From Phyto melanocephala (lineage: Eukaryota; Arthropoda; Insecta; Diptera; Rhinophoridae): a stretch of DNA of 64,000 bases. The DNA is taken from positions 80,479,797 to 80,543,796 of the forward strand of contig OW799233.1 of assembly GCA_941918925.1 (NCBI GenBank), in the 5' to 3' direction. The notes beneath the pieces were generated by a model. That model saw only the letters and a program-made list of their open reading frames with translations, had not been told where the DNA came from and searched no databases. Position 1 is the first letter of the stretch; each line of letters begins with the position of its first letter. A program made the position numbers and the translations under genes. Positions 23,483 through 34,507 of the stretch are shown one piece after another.

Positions 23483-24490
23483 TAGAGCATTAAGAATAAA
23501 TGTGTCAAGTACGAATTTTTTAATTTAAGTAATAGTTAAGCTGAAAAAAGTTTGATTTTAAGAATTGATTTAAGCCCGAAACCGGACTTGACGTATTCGT
23601 AACTTGGTTTGATCATCGTATAGTACAGTATCTTCCAGTGATGGAAAATTCAATACTATGGTACTATTTTCAGTACTTTTTCATTTAAAAAATACCACGG
23701 GACCCCCACGTAAGTTTTAGTACTATTTTCTTGTTATGCTTCCTTGTTTGTTTTGAAATTTTGCGATGATATTTTTTTACCTAAACACCCAAACAAGTAA
23801 GGAGTCAGAAATAATTTTGAGTTTGTTTGTGGCATAACACAATTTACCACACGCAATGCTTGACCACCTCAGCAACATTATTAAAAATGGAATTTCTGAT
23901 TCGAAAGTAACTAAACTTTTGTAGTGATAATTATTTTTCAATTATTATTCATCGAAGTAATGATTGTACGGTCTCAAAGAATTTGTCAGTAGTTGTGACA
24001 ACTTTTATCGGAAAATGAAGAGATCGGTTTCTATCATTAGAACCTTTAAGCAAACCTTCTGCAAAAGGAATTACGGACAAAATTGTAGAAGTTTTAAGAA
24101 AAAAAATAAACAATTTTCTTCCGGAAAAAATTATTGGGCTTACGGGCAGATAATTGCAATGTAAGTGTGGGGCAATTTAGTGGTGTTCAGGCCAGATTAA
24201 TGAAATTGTTACCAAATTTGTTCGTAAATGGCAGTGTATGTCATAATTTAAACTTATGAGTAGTATAAATATGACAGTTCTGGCTCACCAAATTCATCCT
24301 TATGGAGATTCAATGAGGATGAATTTTTGTTTTAAATTTTCATCCCAATGGTAATTTCCATAAGGATGAATTTTTATTTTGGTTGATATGCATTTTGTTT
24401 GTTTATCTCAACTTTAATTTTTTTTGTCTATGCAATAAAAAAATCATCCGTATGAGGATGATTTTTTTTTGTTAAAATTTTTTTTTATGT
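23483..24490. other. noncoding, nothing recognised
   Basis: AT-rich. Short inverted aggatgaattttt / aaattcatcct blocks near 24290-24460 may mark a small foldback. No gene was seen. Confidence 0.45.
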
Positions 24491-24494
24491 TAAC

Positions 24495-25235
24495 TTAAAA
24501 TGTGTGTGTGTGTGTGTGTGTTTATTATATATGTCACAGACGAACAGGCAGATAGAGGAAAAGATATACATAAATTCTTGCCCTTTTCCGTTTTTTGTTA
24601 TTTAAAGTTTGTTCTGTTTGTTTTTGGTTTGAATTTGTGATCGTCTAATTCTGCAAGTGTTTATTTTTTTAAGATTAAAATTGTAAATATGAAATTTTAA
24701 GAACGAAAAATGTGTGTGTGTTTGTGTGTATTTATTATATATGTCACAGACGGATTGACAGACGGACAGAAGGGTAGAGAGATGGATAAATTGATTATTA
24801 CGATTCCTTGTTGTTAGGGTATATTTTGTTCATTTGTTTGTTTGTTTTACTGATCGTCTTACACGAGCATGTATTTATTTTTAAGTCTTACAAGTGCGTG
24901 TGTTTATTTTCTAATGCTAGGTTTTCACTATGTCATTTTTGTTGTCAAATTGTGGTCAAATTGTCCAAATTGTTGGCAATTGTATGAAAACGGGTTGTCA
25001 TATGGCATCATCTATGTTTGCATAACTGACTCAAAACATAGATGACCCCATATGACAACCCGTTTTCATACAATTGCCAATAATTTGTACAATTTGACAA
25101 CAAAAATGACATAGTGAAAACCAAGCATAAGTCAATCAAGTGTTTACATTAAAAATCTCACTATAAAATTTCAAGTACGAAAATGTGTGTGTATGTTTGT
25201 GTGTGTTTATTATATACATAAGTATCCATGTCACA
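24495..25235. repeat. dispersed TG-microsatellite repeat units
   Basis: Three related blocks (about 24500, 24710 and 25180) share tgtgtgtgtttattatatat plus gtcacagacgga. They look like diverged copies of one small unit. Confidence 0.7.
24913..25131. mobile_element. palindromic MITE (~215 bp)
   Basis: aatgctaggttttcactatg is inverted as catagtgaaaaccaagcata. Almost the whole element is two complementary arms (acccgttttcatacaattgc and its partner) around a short loop. It sits between TG-repeat blocks. Confidence 0.8.
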
Positions 25236-25761
25236 GACGGACAGGCAGATAGATTGAAATAAAGGCAGATATGCGTACAAAACAAAATTATGTTAACGTT
25301 ATTTTTTAATAATGTTGTTCTGATACAATTTTAAAGCTTGCTTACTTGTGTGTATGTGTGTATGTTTTAAAAAGTGTTACCATTGTTTTACGCTAATTAA
25401 AAAGTGTTACCATTGTTTTACGATTGAGATATTCCTCTAATGATGCGTTTTTATATATAAATTCAATATATTTTAAACTACTTAGTTCATTTTATAAGTA
25501 TTTCTATACGTGAAGTGAAGTCAGGATTTACATTAAATTTTTTATAAAAGTAGAAAAATATTGAAAATTCATTAATATAAGAGATGAATTCTAAGGAATT
25601 TGAAGTAACAGAAAGCCCCATTATTATTTTCATCGATGAGGAGGATGAAAATTGTGTGCATCAAGATTCCCTGATGAGTCCAATACTATTTTCATTGGAC
25701 GAAGAGGACAACAATATTAATAATAGTTTAAAAAATATAATATTAAATAATAGTAATAATA

Positions 25762-26281
25762 ACACAGTACAACACATGATTTGCCAACTCAATTCTGTGA
25801 ACTGTATGTGAAATTAGACCCAAAAAGAAGAATTTCTGCATCATTCGTTTTGTCTTCTTACCTGCGATTTGAAGTTAGTATCGATTTGAAGTTAGTACTA
25901 TCGTATAGGGGAATTTATCACGTTTTAGGCCCTGTTGTTTGACATAGCTCGACAACCACTAGCCCAATTTAGTTGAAATAAATTTTAAAAAATTAAGAAT
26001 TACAATTCCCTTAATCTGTTCATATATTGTTTTCCTATACAAGTAACACTTTCGAAGTTAAAAATGAATGTATGAAGGGAAAAAATTATTTTTTGCCTAA
26101 AAATTTAAATTTTTTTTTTTTTTAAATACATAAAAAATCCAAAATGGAAAAAAGTTTCAAGTCTAGTTATTTTTTCGCAAAGTCACATAACCTATGAGCA
26201 AAATGAGACAAAGATCATAAAAATCGATGCACGCGTTTCGCTTTTATTCGCAATTGAGTAAATGTATGAATTTCAAAAATC
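25762..26281. repeat. left TIR of the 3.65 kb transposon
   Basis: Matches 28887-29409 in reverse over about 520 bp, including ccaactcaattctgtgaact, cgatttgaagttagtactat and attcgcaattgagtaaatg. Confidence 0.85.
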
Positions 26282-26437
26282 AGTTATAGCCACCACCCTT
26301 AAAATAAAAATAAAAATATAAATTAAAAAATTATCATGAAAAAAAAAACTTTATTTATAAAAACTTAATGAAAATAAAATAATATGCAATTAATACGCAA
26401 TTATAATATGCATAAAAACAAAATTTAGAACATTTTT

Positions 26438-28406
26438 TCAATTATTGGCAATATCCATCCTTGTAGAAGTTGACGCTTGTGGTTCTGATGATCTTGTTTT
26501 CTTCGTAGGTTGTTCATATTCATGGTCTGAGTCTGTATCGTCATCCGTGATACACATACTATTCAAGGGCGTGTTTCTTTCACTGCGTCCACCAATTTCA
26601 ATGTCTTCATCTTCGGTGCTTTCTTCAAACTGCATAATTGTGGAACTCCACCAACAAACCTCCGCAAGCAATGCATCCAATTTTTTGCCTTTGAACCGCT
26701 TTTCAAATCGCATAGTCACCTGGTGGAACCTCTCTCCTTGTTCGTCTGATTCCTGAGGTGATTGTGCCAAAAAAGTATCGAGGTGGTGGTGCAAGAAATG
26801 CAATTTCAGCGTCATGGATGCACCAATTTTTTCGAAATAAAACAGCAACCTGTCCACTCGTTGCTGTATCTCTTCTCGCTGGACACAGTTCTTTCCTAGA
26901 ACGCCTTCTATTACTTCTTTCAATGCGTTCCATGCATGTTGGTGGTCGTGATGTTCTGAAAGCAAATGTGTGAAAGAATCACTTTTGATCAATTTCCGAA
27001 TATCAGGTCCATTGAGAATACCTGTTTTAAATACATAAGAAAAACGAAAAAATTATTGGTAATGCGAATGTATAGAAATTAACAAATTTAGATATGACAA
27101 TATTGAAATACAGAGTACGATACGTACCGTTTTTAATTTTCTCATCACTGAGTTTCGGAAAGATGGATTTCAAACAGTCAAAGGCGCCGTTAACTTTTTT
27201 GACCACCACTTCAACGAATTTCCCAGCTATTCCCAGTTTCATGTGGAGCGGTGGCAGCAAAATATCATCCAGGTCCTTTATCATAGGTTCATTGCGTAAT
27301 TTTAATTGTTTGTTGAGCTCGGGAGTTCTTCCTTTCGAATCTTTACATTGATATTGATTTCCTTTGTATCGTGAATCCCAATTACAAAGGAAGCAGAAGT
27401 ATTTTGGATATCCGCCCTTTTCTATAATCCCTTGTAGTATGTTGACCACCTTCAGATCGCAACAAATGTTCCATTTGTGTTCATCGTATTTGATTTTCTT
27501 CAAAATTTCGCCCAATGCTTCATACGTTTCCTTCATAGTTGTGCTGAATCCCAATGGAATGCATGGTTTTTTATTTTTTTTGTGCAGCAGCACAGCCTTC
27601 AAACTAGTAACTGAACCATCGATGAATAAACGCCAGTCGCCAGCGATATAATCCATTCTTAATTTTTTCACTAAACCTGGGATATCATGGCCGTACGTGA
27701 ACGTATTTGCTTCGTCAACGGAATAAAATTTCTGAAAATCAGCTTGGCGTTGTCGGTATGATGTTGCGCTGACATTTTGCTGTGTGAGTTTTCTTCTCTT
27801 CAAAAATGATCTCAGCCATTCGAAATCGTGTTGTGATAGTCCCAGCTTGGCCACAATGTAATCCATTTCGATTTGTGGTAGCGGTTGTGGTGCACTATTT
27901 TCAATATCGGGTATCCAATCAGCATCATCCAAATTGGTCAGATTGGTGAAAACGGTTTCGGCTAGCAGGGACACAGCATCCGCACTCGGAGGTTTAGGTG
28001 CATCGGTATCAGCAGGGCGTTGCACTGGAAGTGTGGCAGTAAATGCAGCAGTGTATACTTTTGTTTTCAATTGTTGTCTGTTTAATCCAGGACGAAAATT
28101 TATGCATGCATAGCACCTGGATTCATCATGTCCAGTTGTGTCTTCCACCCAAATTACTGGCTTCATAAAAGATAACTTTCTACTTTTTCCGTGAATCCAT
28201 TTTAGAAGGGTAGTATAACAACTGTTGCACACTGTGTTCGGCGTAAAATTTGCACCACTTAAATCTGCTTCATCGAAATAATTATAATACGCGGTTTTGA
28301 ATTGCTCAGTAAACAAATTTTTTCGATATTTTTTCTGTATTTTTCGGACGATATGACCACAAACGTAACAATATTCATCCAAATATGGGCACTTGTTGTT
28401 TTCCAT
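26438..28406 (-). CDS. transposon gene, two exons, putative transposase
   Basis: Exon 1 runs from ATG 28406 to about 27129. An intron (about 27021-27128) has donor GTACGT and acceptor AAACAG, and exon 2 ends at 26438. The joint falls in the GTYRT region and gives a continuous frame into ILNGPDIRKLIKSDSFTHLL. The product is about 640 residues. Visible features: an N-terminal Cys-rich region (CPYLDEYCYVCG, CNSCY), DFEWLRSFLKRRKL, WRLFIDGSVTSLKAVLLH, a possible acidic residue in ICCDLKVVNILQG, a CFLCNWDSRYKG knuckle, ILLPPLHMKLG, and LKLHFLHHHLDTFL with EQGERFHQ. An RNase H-like fold with D-D-E is plausible but unproven. Confidence 0.8.
27021..27128 (-). other. intron in the transposon gene
   Basis: Minus-strand GTACGT (ending at 27128) to TTAAAACAG gives about 108 bp. 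Without splicing, exon 1 would read into an AT-rich tail and stop. Confidence 0.75.
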
Positions 28407-28886
28407 ATTGATATATTTTATGTTTTGTTGTTATTCACTTTTAAAAAACTGGAGAAAAATCACTTTTACTGTTCGCGTTCGTCGGCACTGGCTGAATGCC
28501 AAAAATCGATCAATGCACACCTATAAATACTACGTATTTTTGAATATTTTACTGCCAGGTACTTATAAATGGGCGCATATTTTAAGGGCGGCTGGCTATA
28601 TACCTGATTCAGCACTTGTACGTTTCAAACTGTGCAAAACTTTCGAAATAATGACCACCCTTAAATGTGGGTGCAATTTCTGTAAAAAAATCATATAGGT
28701 AGCCACCGGAAAAACCAAAATAATAAAAAGGTCCACTTTCCGTTTAATTTTCCACGTACATTTATTACCGCAATCATAAAAATCAAATAACCTTTTGTTT
28801 ATTCCTTTTTTTTTAATTCTCAGAATCATGAAAAAGGTGTCAATGTTTTCTCCAAATAATGTTGTGCATATCTCGAGCAAATTTTT
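28407..28886 (-). promoter_or_regulatory. upstream region of the transposon gene
   Basis: About 480 bp lie between the start codon and the right TIR. It should hold the promoter, though no motif is decisive. It contains no other convincing gene. Confidence 0.4.
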
Positions 28887-29409
28887 GAAATTCATACATT
28901 TACTCAATTGCGAATAAAAGCGAAACGCGTGCATCGATTTTTATGATCTTTGTCTCATTTTGCTCATAGGTTATGTGACTTTGCGAAAAAATAACTAGAC
29001 TTGAAACTTTTTTCCATTTTGGATTTTTTATGTATTTAAAAAAAAAAAAAAATTAAATTTTTAGGCAAAAAATAATTTTTTCCCTTCATACATTCATTTT
29101 TAACTTCGAAAGTGTTACTTATATAGGAAAACAATATATGAACAGATTAAGGGAATTGTAATTCTTAATTTTTTAAAATTTATTTCAACTAAATTGGGCT
29201 AGTGGTTGTGGAGCTATGTCAAACAACAGGGCCTAAAACGTGATAAATTCCCCTATACGATAGTACTAACTTCAAATCGATACTAACTTCAAATCGCAGG
29301 TAAGAAGACAAAACGAATGATGCAGAAATTCTTCTTTTTGGGTCTAATTTCACATACAGTTCACAGAATTGAGTTGGCAATCAATTAACTGAAAAATGTT
29401 GTACTGTGT
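28887..29409. repeat. right TIR of the 3.65 kb transposon
   Basis: Inverted partner of 25762-26281, ending ttgtactgtgt before AATA. Confidence 0.85.
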
Positions 29410-29613
29410 AATATAAGTAACTTTAATGTAAGTTTAGAAGATAGCGTAAAAAATGGAATTCCAAATAATCAGTTAGAATATTATACTAATGAAGTCTTAG
29501 AATTTTTGTATGAAGAGGAACGTGATAAAATATTATTAGACCATAAAGATGAATTTTGGTTTGATTCTGTCGGTGATCAAGCCATTTTAGATTTAAGTAT
29601 TGAATAATAATAA

Positions 29614-30289
29614 TCTATATATATAAAAATCAATGTGTGTTTGTATGTTTGTATGTTTATATGTTTGTATGTTTGTATGTTTGTTTGTGCTTTATAGACG
29701 GTTAAACGGCTGGACCGATTTCCTTGAAATTTTCACAGAATCGTCCTGTATGTCTGGAAGGAACTATAGGCTATACCTTGATTTGAAATTGTAAGTGGGC
29801 GGGGTGCCACGCCCTATTAAAGAATAAGTATTAAATATTATATATCACGAAAGTTAATGCAGCTAGAGTCTTCAAATTAAGTACGGTAAACTTTGACATC
29901 CACACGAACATTTGGGTAAAAAATGGGCGGACTTGCAATAGTAGGCGTGGCCACATGAATTAAATACTAAAATTCGTATATTTGGAAAATGATATCGATT
30001 AGAGTAGTAAAATTTTGCAAAAGCAACTTTGATATTCAAATAAACATTTATGGAAAAATGGGTGAATTAACAATAGTGGGCGTGGCACCTACCATATGAA
30101 TTAAATACTAAAATTCGTATATCTGGAAAACGATATCGATTAGAGTACTAAAATTTTGCAAAAGAAACTTTGATATTCAAATAAACATTTATGGAAAAAA
30201 TGGTTGCATTAACAATAGTGGGCGTGGCACCTGCCATATGAATTAAATACTAAAATTTGGGGTGGCAAAGCACACCGGGTATTAGCTAG
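29614..30289 (+). mobile_element. non-autonomous Helitron, second family
   Basis: Starts TCTATATATATAAAAATCAA after A. Ends with a GGTGGCAAAGCACACCGGG hairpin region, then CTAG and T. Internal units of about 130 bp with gtgggcgtggcacct repeat two to three times. It has no TIR or coding capacity. It lies between the acidic ORF and the first Polinton gene. Confidence 0.82.
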
Positions 30290-30557
30290 TAATATATATA
30301 ATAATATTAAGAAGAAAATAAATACATTTTATTTTAACTAAAAATTTGTTGTTTTTATATCCTTTTTCTCTTTCTCTGTTTTAAATTTTCTCTTAGAGAC
30401 ATAGAAACAGTTTTATAGTAAGAGTTTTAATTGAGTATCACTTGTTTAAGATGAGTATTTTTTATTACTTGATTAGTTTTATTTTTAATCACAAAATTTT
30501 CTATAAATTGGCAGTTTAATATCTTTTTATATACATAAAATAAATAAAATTGCAACG

Positions 30558-30911
30558 ATGAACACTAACACGGACTTAATAACCACATTCAATCAGCTAA
30601 ATACGAAGCAAATTCTAAGTGTTAAGGATATGATAGCTAGGGAAAATTATCTTACTACTGGAGCTGAGAGAACAACCACAAAGTATGGAGACGTTATTAT
30701 GTTGGAACTGGGACCAAGTATTTTCTATCTACCTAGAAAATTTAATGCACTTACTGATAAAGATGTGGAAGACTTATCTACTGGGATGTATTTAATTTCC
30801 AAAATTCCTGTTAATAGTGATGGACACAATACATTCTATAGACTGGAGATTAAGACTGCGCCTACCATGAAAGATTATTATAATTTTAATGACTTTACCG
30901 CTTATAAATAA
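30558..30911 (+). CDS. Polinton small protein, function unknown
   Basis: A complete 117-residue frame starting MNTNTDLITTFNQLNTKQIL. The middle has IFYLPRKFNALTDKDVEDLS, a pattern I associate with small conserved ORFs of insect Polintons. There are no membrane segments or catalytic signature. It ends before the next small ORF by about 80 bp. An AT-rich leader with TATA-like runs precedes it. A nucleic-acid-binding role is possible but unsupported. Confidence 0.65.
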   Translation: MNTNTDLITTFNQLNTKQILSVKDMIARENYLTTGAERTTTKYGDVIMLELGPSIFYLPRKFNALTDKDVEDLSTGMYLISKIPVNSDGHNTFYRLEIKTAPTMKDYYNFNDFTAYK

Positions 30912-30992
30912 ATAAAAATAAAATAAAAACTATATAAAACATGAGTAAAATTGTTATTTATTTAGTCTTAAACAACATATTGATTTAGAAAG

Positions 30993-31241
30993 ATGGATAT
31001 TATTGATGATTTTCTGAATAAATTTGAAATAGTAATCTTTGAAGAAGATTTAGATTTGTTACGTACATTTAAGAGACAATATTCCAATACTGAAGTATTC
31101 AATAAACCTTGCCCTCACAATGATTCCCATGGAGACGTAGTTGGTATTTGTGGCTGTTACTTTTTCCAAATGAGAAAGGAAAAAATTATGAAGATAATAG
31201 AAAAATATCAAAAACTAATTAAGAGATTGAAAAACAAGTAA
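30993..31241 (+). pseudogene. Polinton small ORF cut by a repeat insertion
   Basis: 82 residues starting MDIIDDFLNKFEIVIFEEDL, with a Cys/His cluster (CPHNDSHGDVVGICGC) that could bind zinc. The C-terminus is basic (KLIKRLKN). The stop is supplied by the start of the inserted repeat (aacaagtaagagcgc), so the original end may be different. Function unknown. Confidence 0.6.
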
Positions 31242-31495
31242 GAGCGCTATATTCGGCCGTGCCGAATCTTATATACCCTTCACAACGTGTAGTCATGCAA
31301 TAACAGTAGTCACCATTCATCCATATGAAATACGTACATACATATAAAAACATACATATATAAAAACATCTCATTGTAAAATTATAAATTCACGTATGTA
31401 TGTTAAAAAAACAAAAAAAAATTATAAAAAAAAAATTTAAAAAAAATTTAAAAAAAATATTTAAAAAAAAAATTTAAAAAAAATTATTACACATA

Positions 31496-31518
31496 TCTTC
31501 TATATATATAAAAGTGAA

Positions 31519-31553
<35 letters not shown>

Positions 31554-32374
31554 GCTATAGACTCTGAAACTGTAAAACCGATCGGGCTCAAACTTTGGTA
31601 AGTTGTTGTACACATACCGGGGAGTGTTTATGGATGAAAAAAAGTGGGCGGGGCTACGCCCATAAAAAATTAGTTATCAGTTTTAGCTACTTGCACTTGA
31701 CCGATTTTTCTGAAACTTTGCACACATATCGAGCTGTCATGACTAAATAATTTCGTGATAAGAAAAGTGGGCGGGGCCACGCCCCTAAAAAAGTTTTAAT
31801 TTTGAGGTACTTGCACTGGACCGATTTTTCTGAAACTTTGCACACATATTAAGCTGTCGTGACTTTATAATTTTTTGATTAAAAAAGTGGGCGGGGCCAC
31901 GCCCATAAAAAAGGCTATAATTTTGAGGTACTTGCACCAGACTGATTTTTCTGAAACTTTGCACACATATTGAGCTGTCATGACTTAATAATTTCGTGAT
32001 TAGAAAAGTTGGCAGTGCCACGCCCATAAAAAAAAGGTATCATTTTGAAGTAATTGCACTGGACCGATTATTCTGAAACTTTGCACACATATTGAGCTGT
32101 TATGACTTTACAATTTCGTGATAAGAAAAGTGGGCAGGGCCACGCCCATAAAAACAATTTTAATTTTGAGGTACTTGCACTGGTCCGATTCTTCTGAAAC
32201 TTTGCACACATATTGAGCTGTTATGACTTTACAATTTCGTGACTAGAAAAGTGGGAAATGCCACGCCCATAAAAAAATTATAATTTTTAGGTTTTTTCAC
32301 TTGATATTAAATTAAAATTCAGAATGCATTTCGATTCATTAAGGGGCGTAGCAACGCGCGCCGGGTTTGGCTAG
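31496..32374 (+). mobile_element. non-autonomous Helitron (DINE-1-like)
   Basis: Begins TCTTCTATATATATAAAAGT after A. Internal ~125 bp repeats carry gggcggggccacgccc. The end is gcgcgccgggtttggCTAG then T. The internal units each have cacacatattgagctgtcat. Confidence 0.86.
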
Positions 32375-32418
32375 TAATATATATAAAACAAAAAAAAAAT
32401 TAAAAATAAAAAAAAAAG

Positions 32419-32930
32419 ACTATATTATTTTTTTTATTCAGGCTCAAGTTCATTTTATATTAAATTTCTCATATATTTTCCTTTTTATATAGATATGAAG
32501 AAATCAATTTTTATTTTTGGTAATGAAAGAATATACTGGAAAAGTTATTATCCCGACACCAGCCGAGTGGAATGCATTTTCGAAACCAGCTACGGTTTCA
32601 TCATCAGCACTCTTTTGATCGGGACGGCAAATATATGAGTTTATAGGTAAAGTAATTTACGAAATCAATTTTCATATAAACTTGTGAGTTAAATAGATGA
32701 TATTTACTATCAACACTAAGACATCCCGATCAAAAGAGTGCTGATGATGAAACCGTAGCTGGTTTCGAAAATGCATTCCACTCGGCTGGTGTCGGGATAA
32801 TAACTTTTCCAGTATATTCTTTCATTACCAAAAATAAAAATTGATTTCTTCATATCTATATAAAAAGGAAAATATATGAGAAATTTAATATAAAATGAAC
32901 TTGAGCCTGAATAAAAAAAATAATATAGTC
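32419..32930. mobile_element. foldback element with ~206 bp arms
   Basis: The arms 32419-32624 and 32725-32930 are nearly perfect inverted copies (for example tcccgacaccagccgagtgg and its complement). The loop is about 100 bp. Near-identity of the arms implies recent origin or gene conversion. Confidence 0.88.
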
Positions 32931-33589
32931 TTTATACATTAAATAGTTCGACAATTAAATAAAAGGAAAAATTAATAAAAAAAAAATTTAAAAAAAAAAT
33001 AATAAAAAGATAAATAATATATTAAATAAAAAATAAAAAAAAAATTTAAAAAAAAAATTTTTGGCTCAGCTGGGATTCAATGCCAAGTTTTCTCTAACCA
33101 CTATACACGTTTGTATGTATGTATGTTGTTGTTGTAATGTTGTTTTTGTGAAAAAAAAATCGAGGTGGTCGTGGGTTTTTGCTCATATCTCAGTTGTTTA
33201 TGTACCAATGTTTCTGATCTACTCCCGAATATTTCTGATATTTTAATACCTTACCCGGGTCCAACCTATGTCGGGGGGCTTCAAAAATTTGATTTCAACA
33301 TACACACGGACAGACTGACAGAGCTTAATCGACTCCCCTATTCATAAGCTTTCAGAAAATATATACTTTATGGGGTCGGAAATGAAAATTGTAGAAATTT
33401 CACACGGAATGACAAACCTATATATACCCTTTTTCACTGTGTGAAGGGTATAATAATATCAAAATTTAATTGAACTTGAAAGTGCTTAGTAATCTTATAG
33501 AAAACACATCAGCTTACTATATCCTTATACACACAATCTTATAGTTGAGAACTTATTCTTAAAATCATAATTTAGAAAAGTTTTAGAAA

Positions 33590-34052
33590 TTGCTCAATAT
33601 GCATCGCAGTATTATCTTCATCGACTTGCAAGGCTTTAAATCTAATTCAAATAATTTTATTGCAAAAGAAATTGCAGTTGTATTCAATAAAAATGAATAT
33701 TTTAATTTTATTATAAAACCTCCATACGACTTTAATTGTAGCACATTGGCTAATGAAAAATTATCACCACTTGAATTGGAATGATGGAATACTGACTTTT
33801 AATAGTGTATATAAATTTTTAAAAGCAAATACTAAATACTCTAATATATATGTCAAAGGTGATGAAAAAAGGAAATGGTTGGAGAAAATTCTACAACAAA
33901 CGGTTTTTAATATTGAAGATCATGCTTGTGCTAACTTTAAACAAATGGAACTGAAGTACTCAGAACACATCTATTGTAATCACCACAGTTATGGAATTTG
34001 TGCATTAAAAAATCCTCTTTTACTAGAAAGGGAAAATTTAGTTTTAACATGA
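33590..34052 (+). pseudogene. conserved Polinton ORF with one frameshift
   Basis: Part 1 begins MHRSIIFIDLQGFKSNSNNF (from about 33599) with KEIAVVFN. The frame changes near 33760 and part 2 continues through HHLNWNDGILTFNS, a putative CxxH-like ending (HIYCNHHSYGICALKNP) and a stop. About 150 residues in all. The FIDLQGF...KEIAV start and late HxxxC residues recall DEDD-type nucleases, but no family is claimed. Similar ORFs, as I recall, occur in insect Polintons. Confidence 0.6.
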
Positions 34053-34122
34053 AAAAAAAAATACTATTACTTATTTTAATAATTAAAATAAAATAATAAA
34101 CAAAATTATATGCGTTTTTTTA

Positions 34123-34507
34123 TTATTTCTTTATTTGAAAATTAGTTAAAAATTTTAAGCATAAATGACCACAATTAAAAGCATTAATTTTTTTGATATA
34201 CTTTATAGTTGTATTTAGTATTAGTTCCTAAATATTTTAATACTTCTAACGGAGGTCGAAGATTACCAAAACTATCAAAATATTCAATATTTTTGTTATC
34301 TTTGTAGTAGGCTACCCAATGTGTGCCTTGTCCTTTATTATTGTCCAAATTGATAATTCCGCACTCTTTTCGTCGTGGACATCTAGGAAGTTTATCTCTC
34401 ATATATACTCCTCTAAAATTGGGGATATAATTCTTTCCAAATACTTTTAAATCTATGTCTGTGAGAGGTCTGTTGGGTAGCTGTTTTATTAGTTTTTTGA
34501 TATATTA
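34123..34507 (-). pseudogene. adenovirus-type cysteine protease (PRO), frameshifted
   Basis: The minus strand reads PNRPLTDIDLKVFGKNYIPN, then the catalytic His in GQGTHWVAYYKD and the Asp-containing EYFDSFG..PP motif. The Cys segment (NCGHLC) is present at about 34155-34175 but one frame away, after an A-run near 34183. The family (C5-like endopeptidase) matures capsid proteins in adenoviruses and Polintons. The gene follows the minor capsid gene and overlaps its end. Confidence 0.82.

Larger units (their letters stand above)
25762..29409 (-). mobile_element. unclassified TIR DNA transposon, 3.65 kb
   Basis: Ends are acacagtacaaca and tgttgtactgtgt, flanked by AATA (25758-25761 and 29410-29413). 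The TIRs run about 520 bp (25762-26281 and 28887-29409) with one small terminal indel block. A single spliced gene lies between them on the minus strand. The gene is open throughout, so this copy may be young. I do not know the superfamily; related proteins, as I recall them, are spread through insect and cnidarian genomes as uncharacterised. Confidence 0.82.
25584..29607 (+). pseudogene. acidic ORF split by a DNA transposon
   Basis: The left part (25584-25761) starts MNSKEFEVTESPIIIFIDEE and is rich in Asp, Glu and Asn. The right part (29410-29607) reads on as an acidic C-terminus (EFLYEEERDKILLDHKDEF) and ends LSIE*. Excising 25762-29409 plus one AATA copy leaves both parts in the same phase, so they were one gene. 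The function is unknown. It lies next to the Polinton genes and may be its outermost gene, or a small host gene. Confidence 0.65.
31234..33455 (+). mobile_element. AAGAGCGCT-type interspersed repeat with nested insertions
   Basis: Starts aacaagtaagagcgctatat with the palindrome ATTCGGCCGTGCCGAAT and ends cactgtgtgaagggtataat. It contains a Helitron (31496-32374), A-rich tracts, a foldback (32419-32930) and the ttggctcagctgggattcaa / tatactttatggggtcgg blocks shared with 40289-41062 and, inverted, 53966-55428. Confidence 0.82.
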
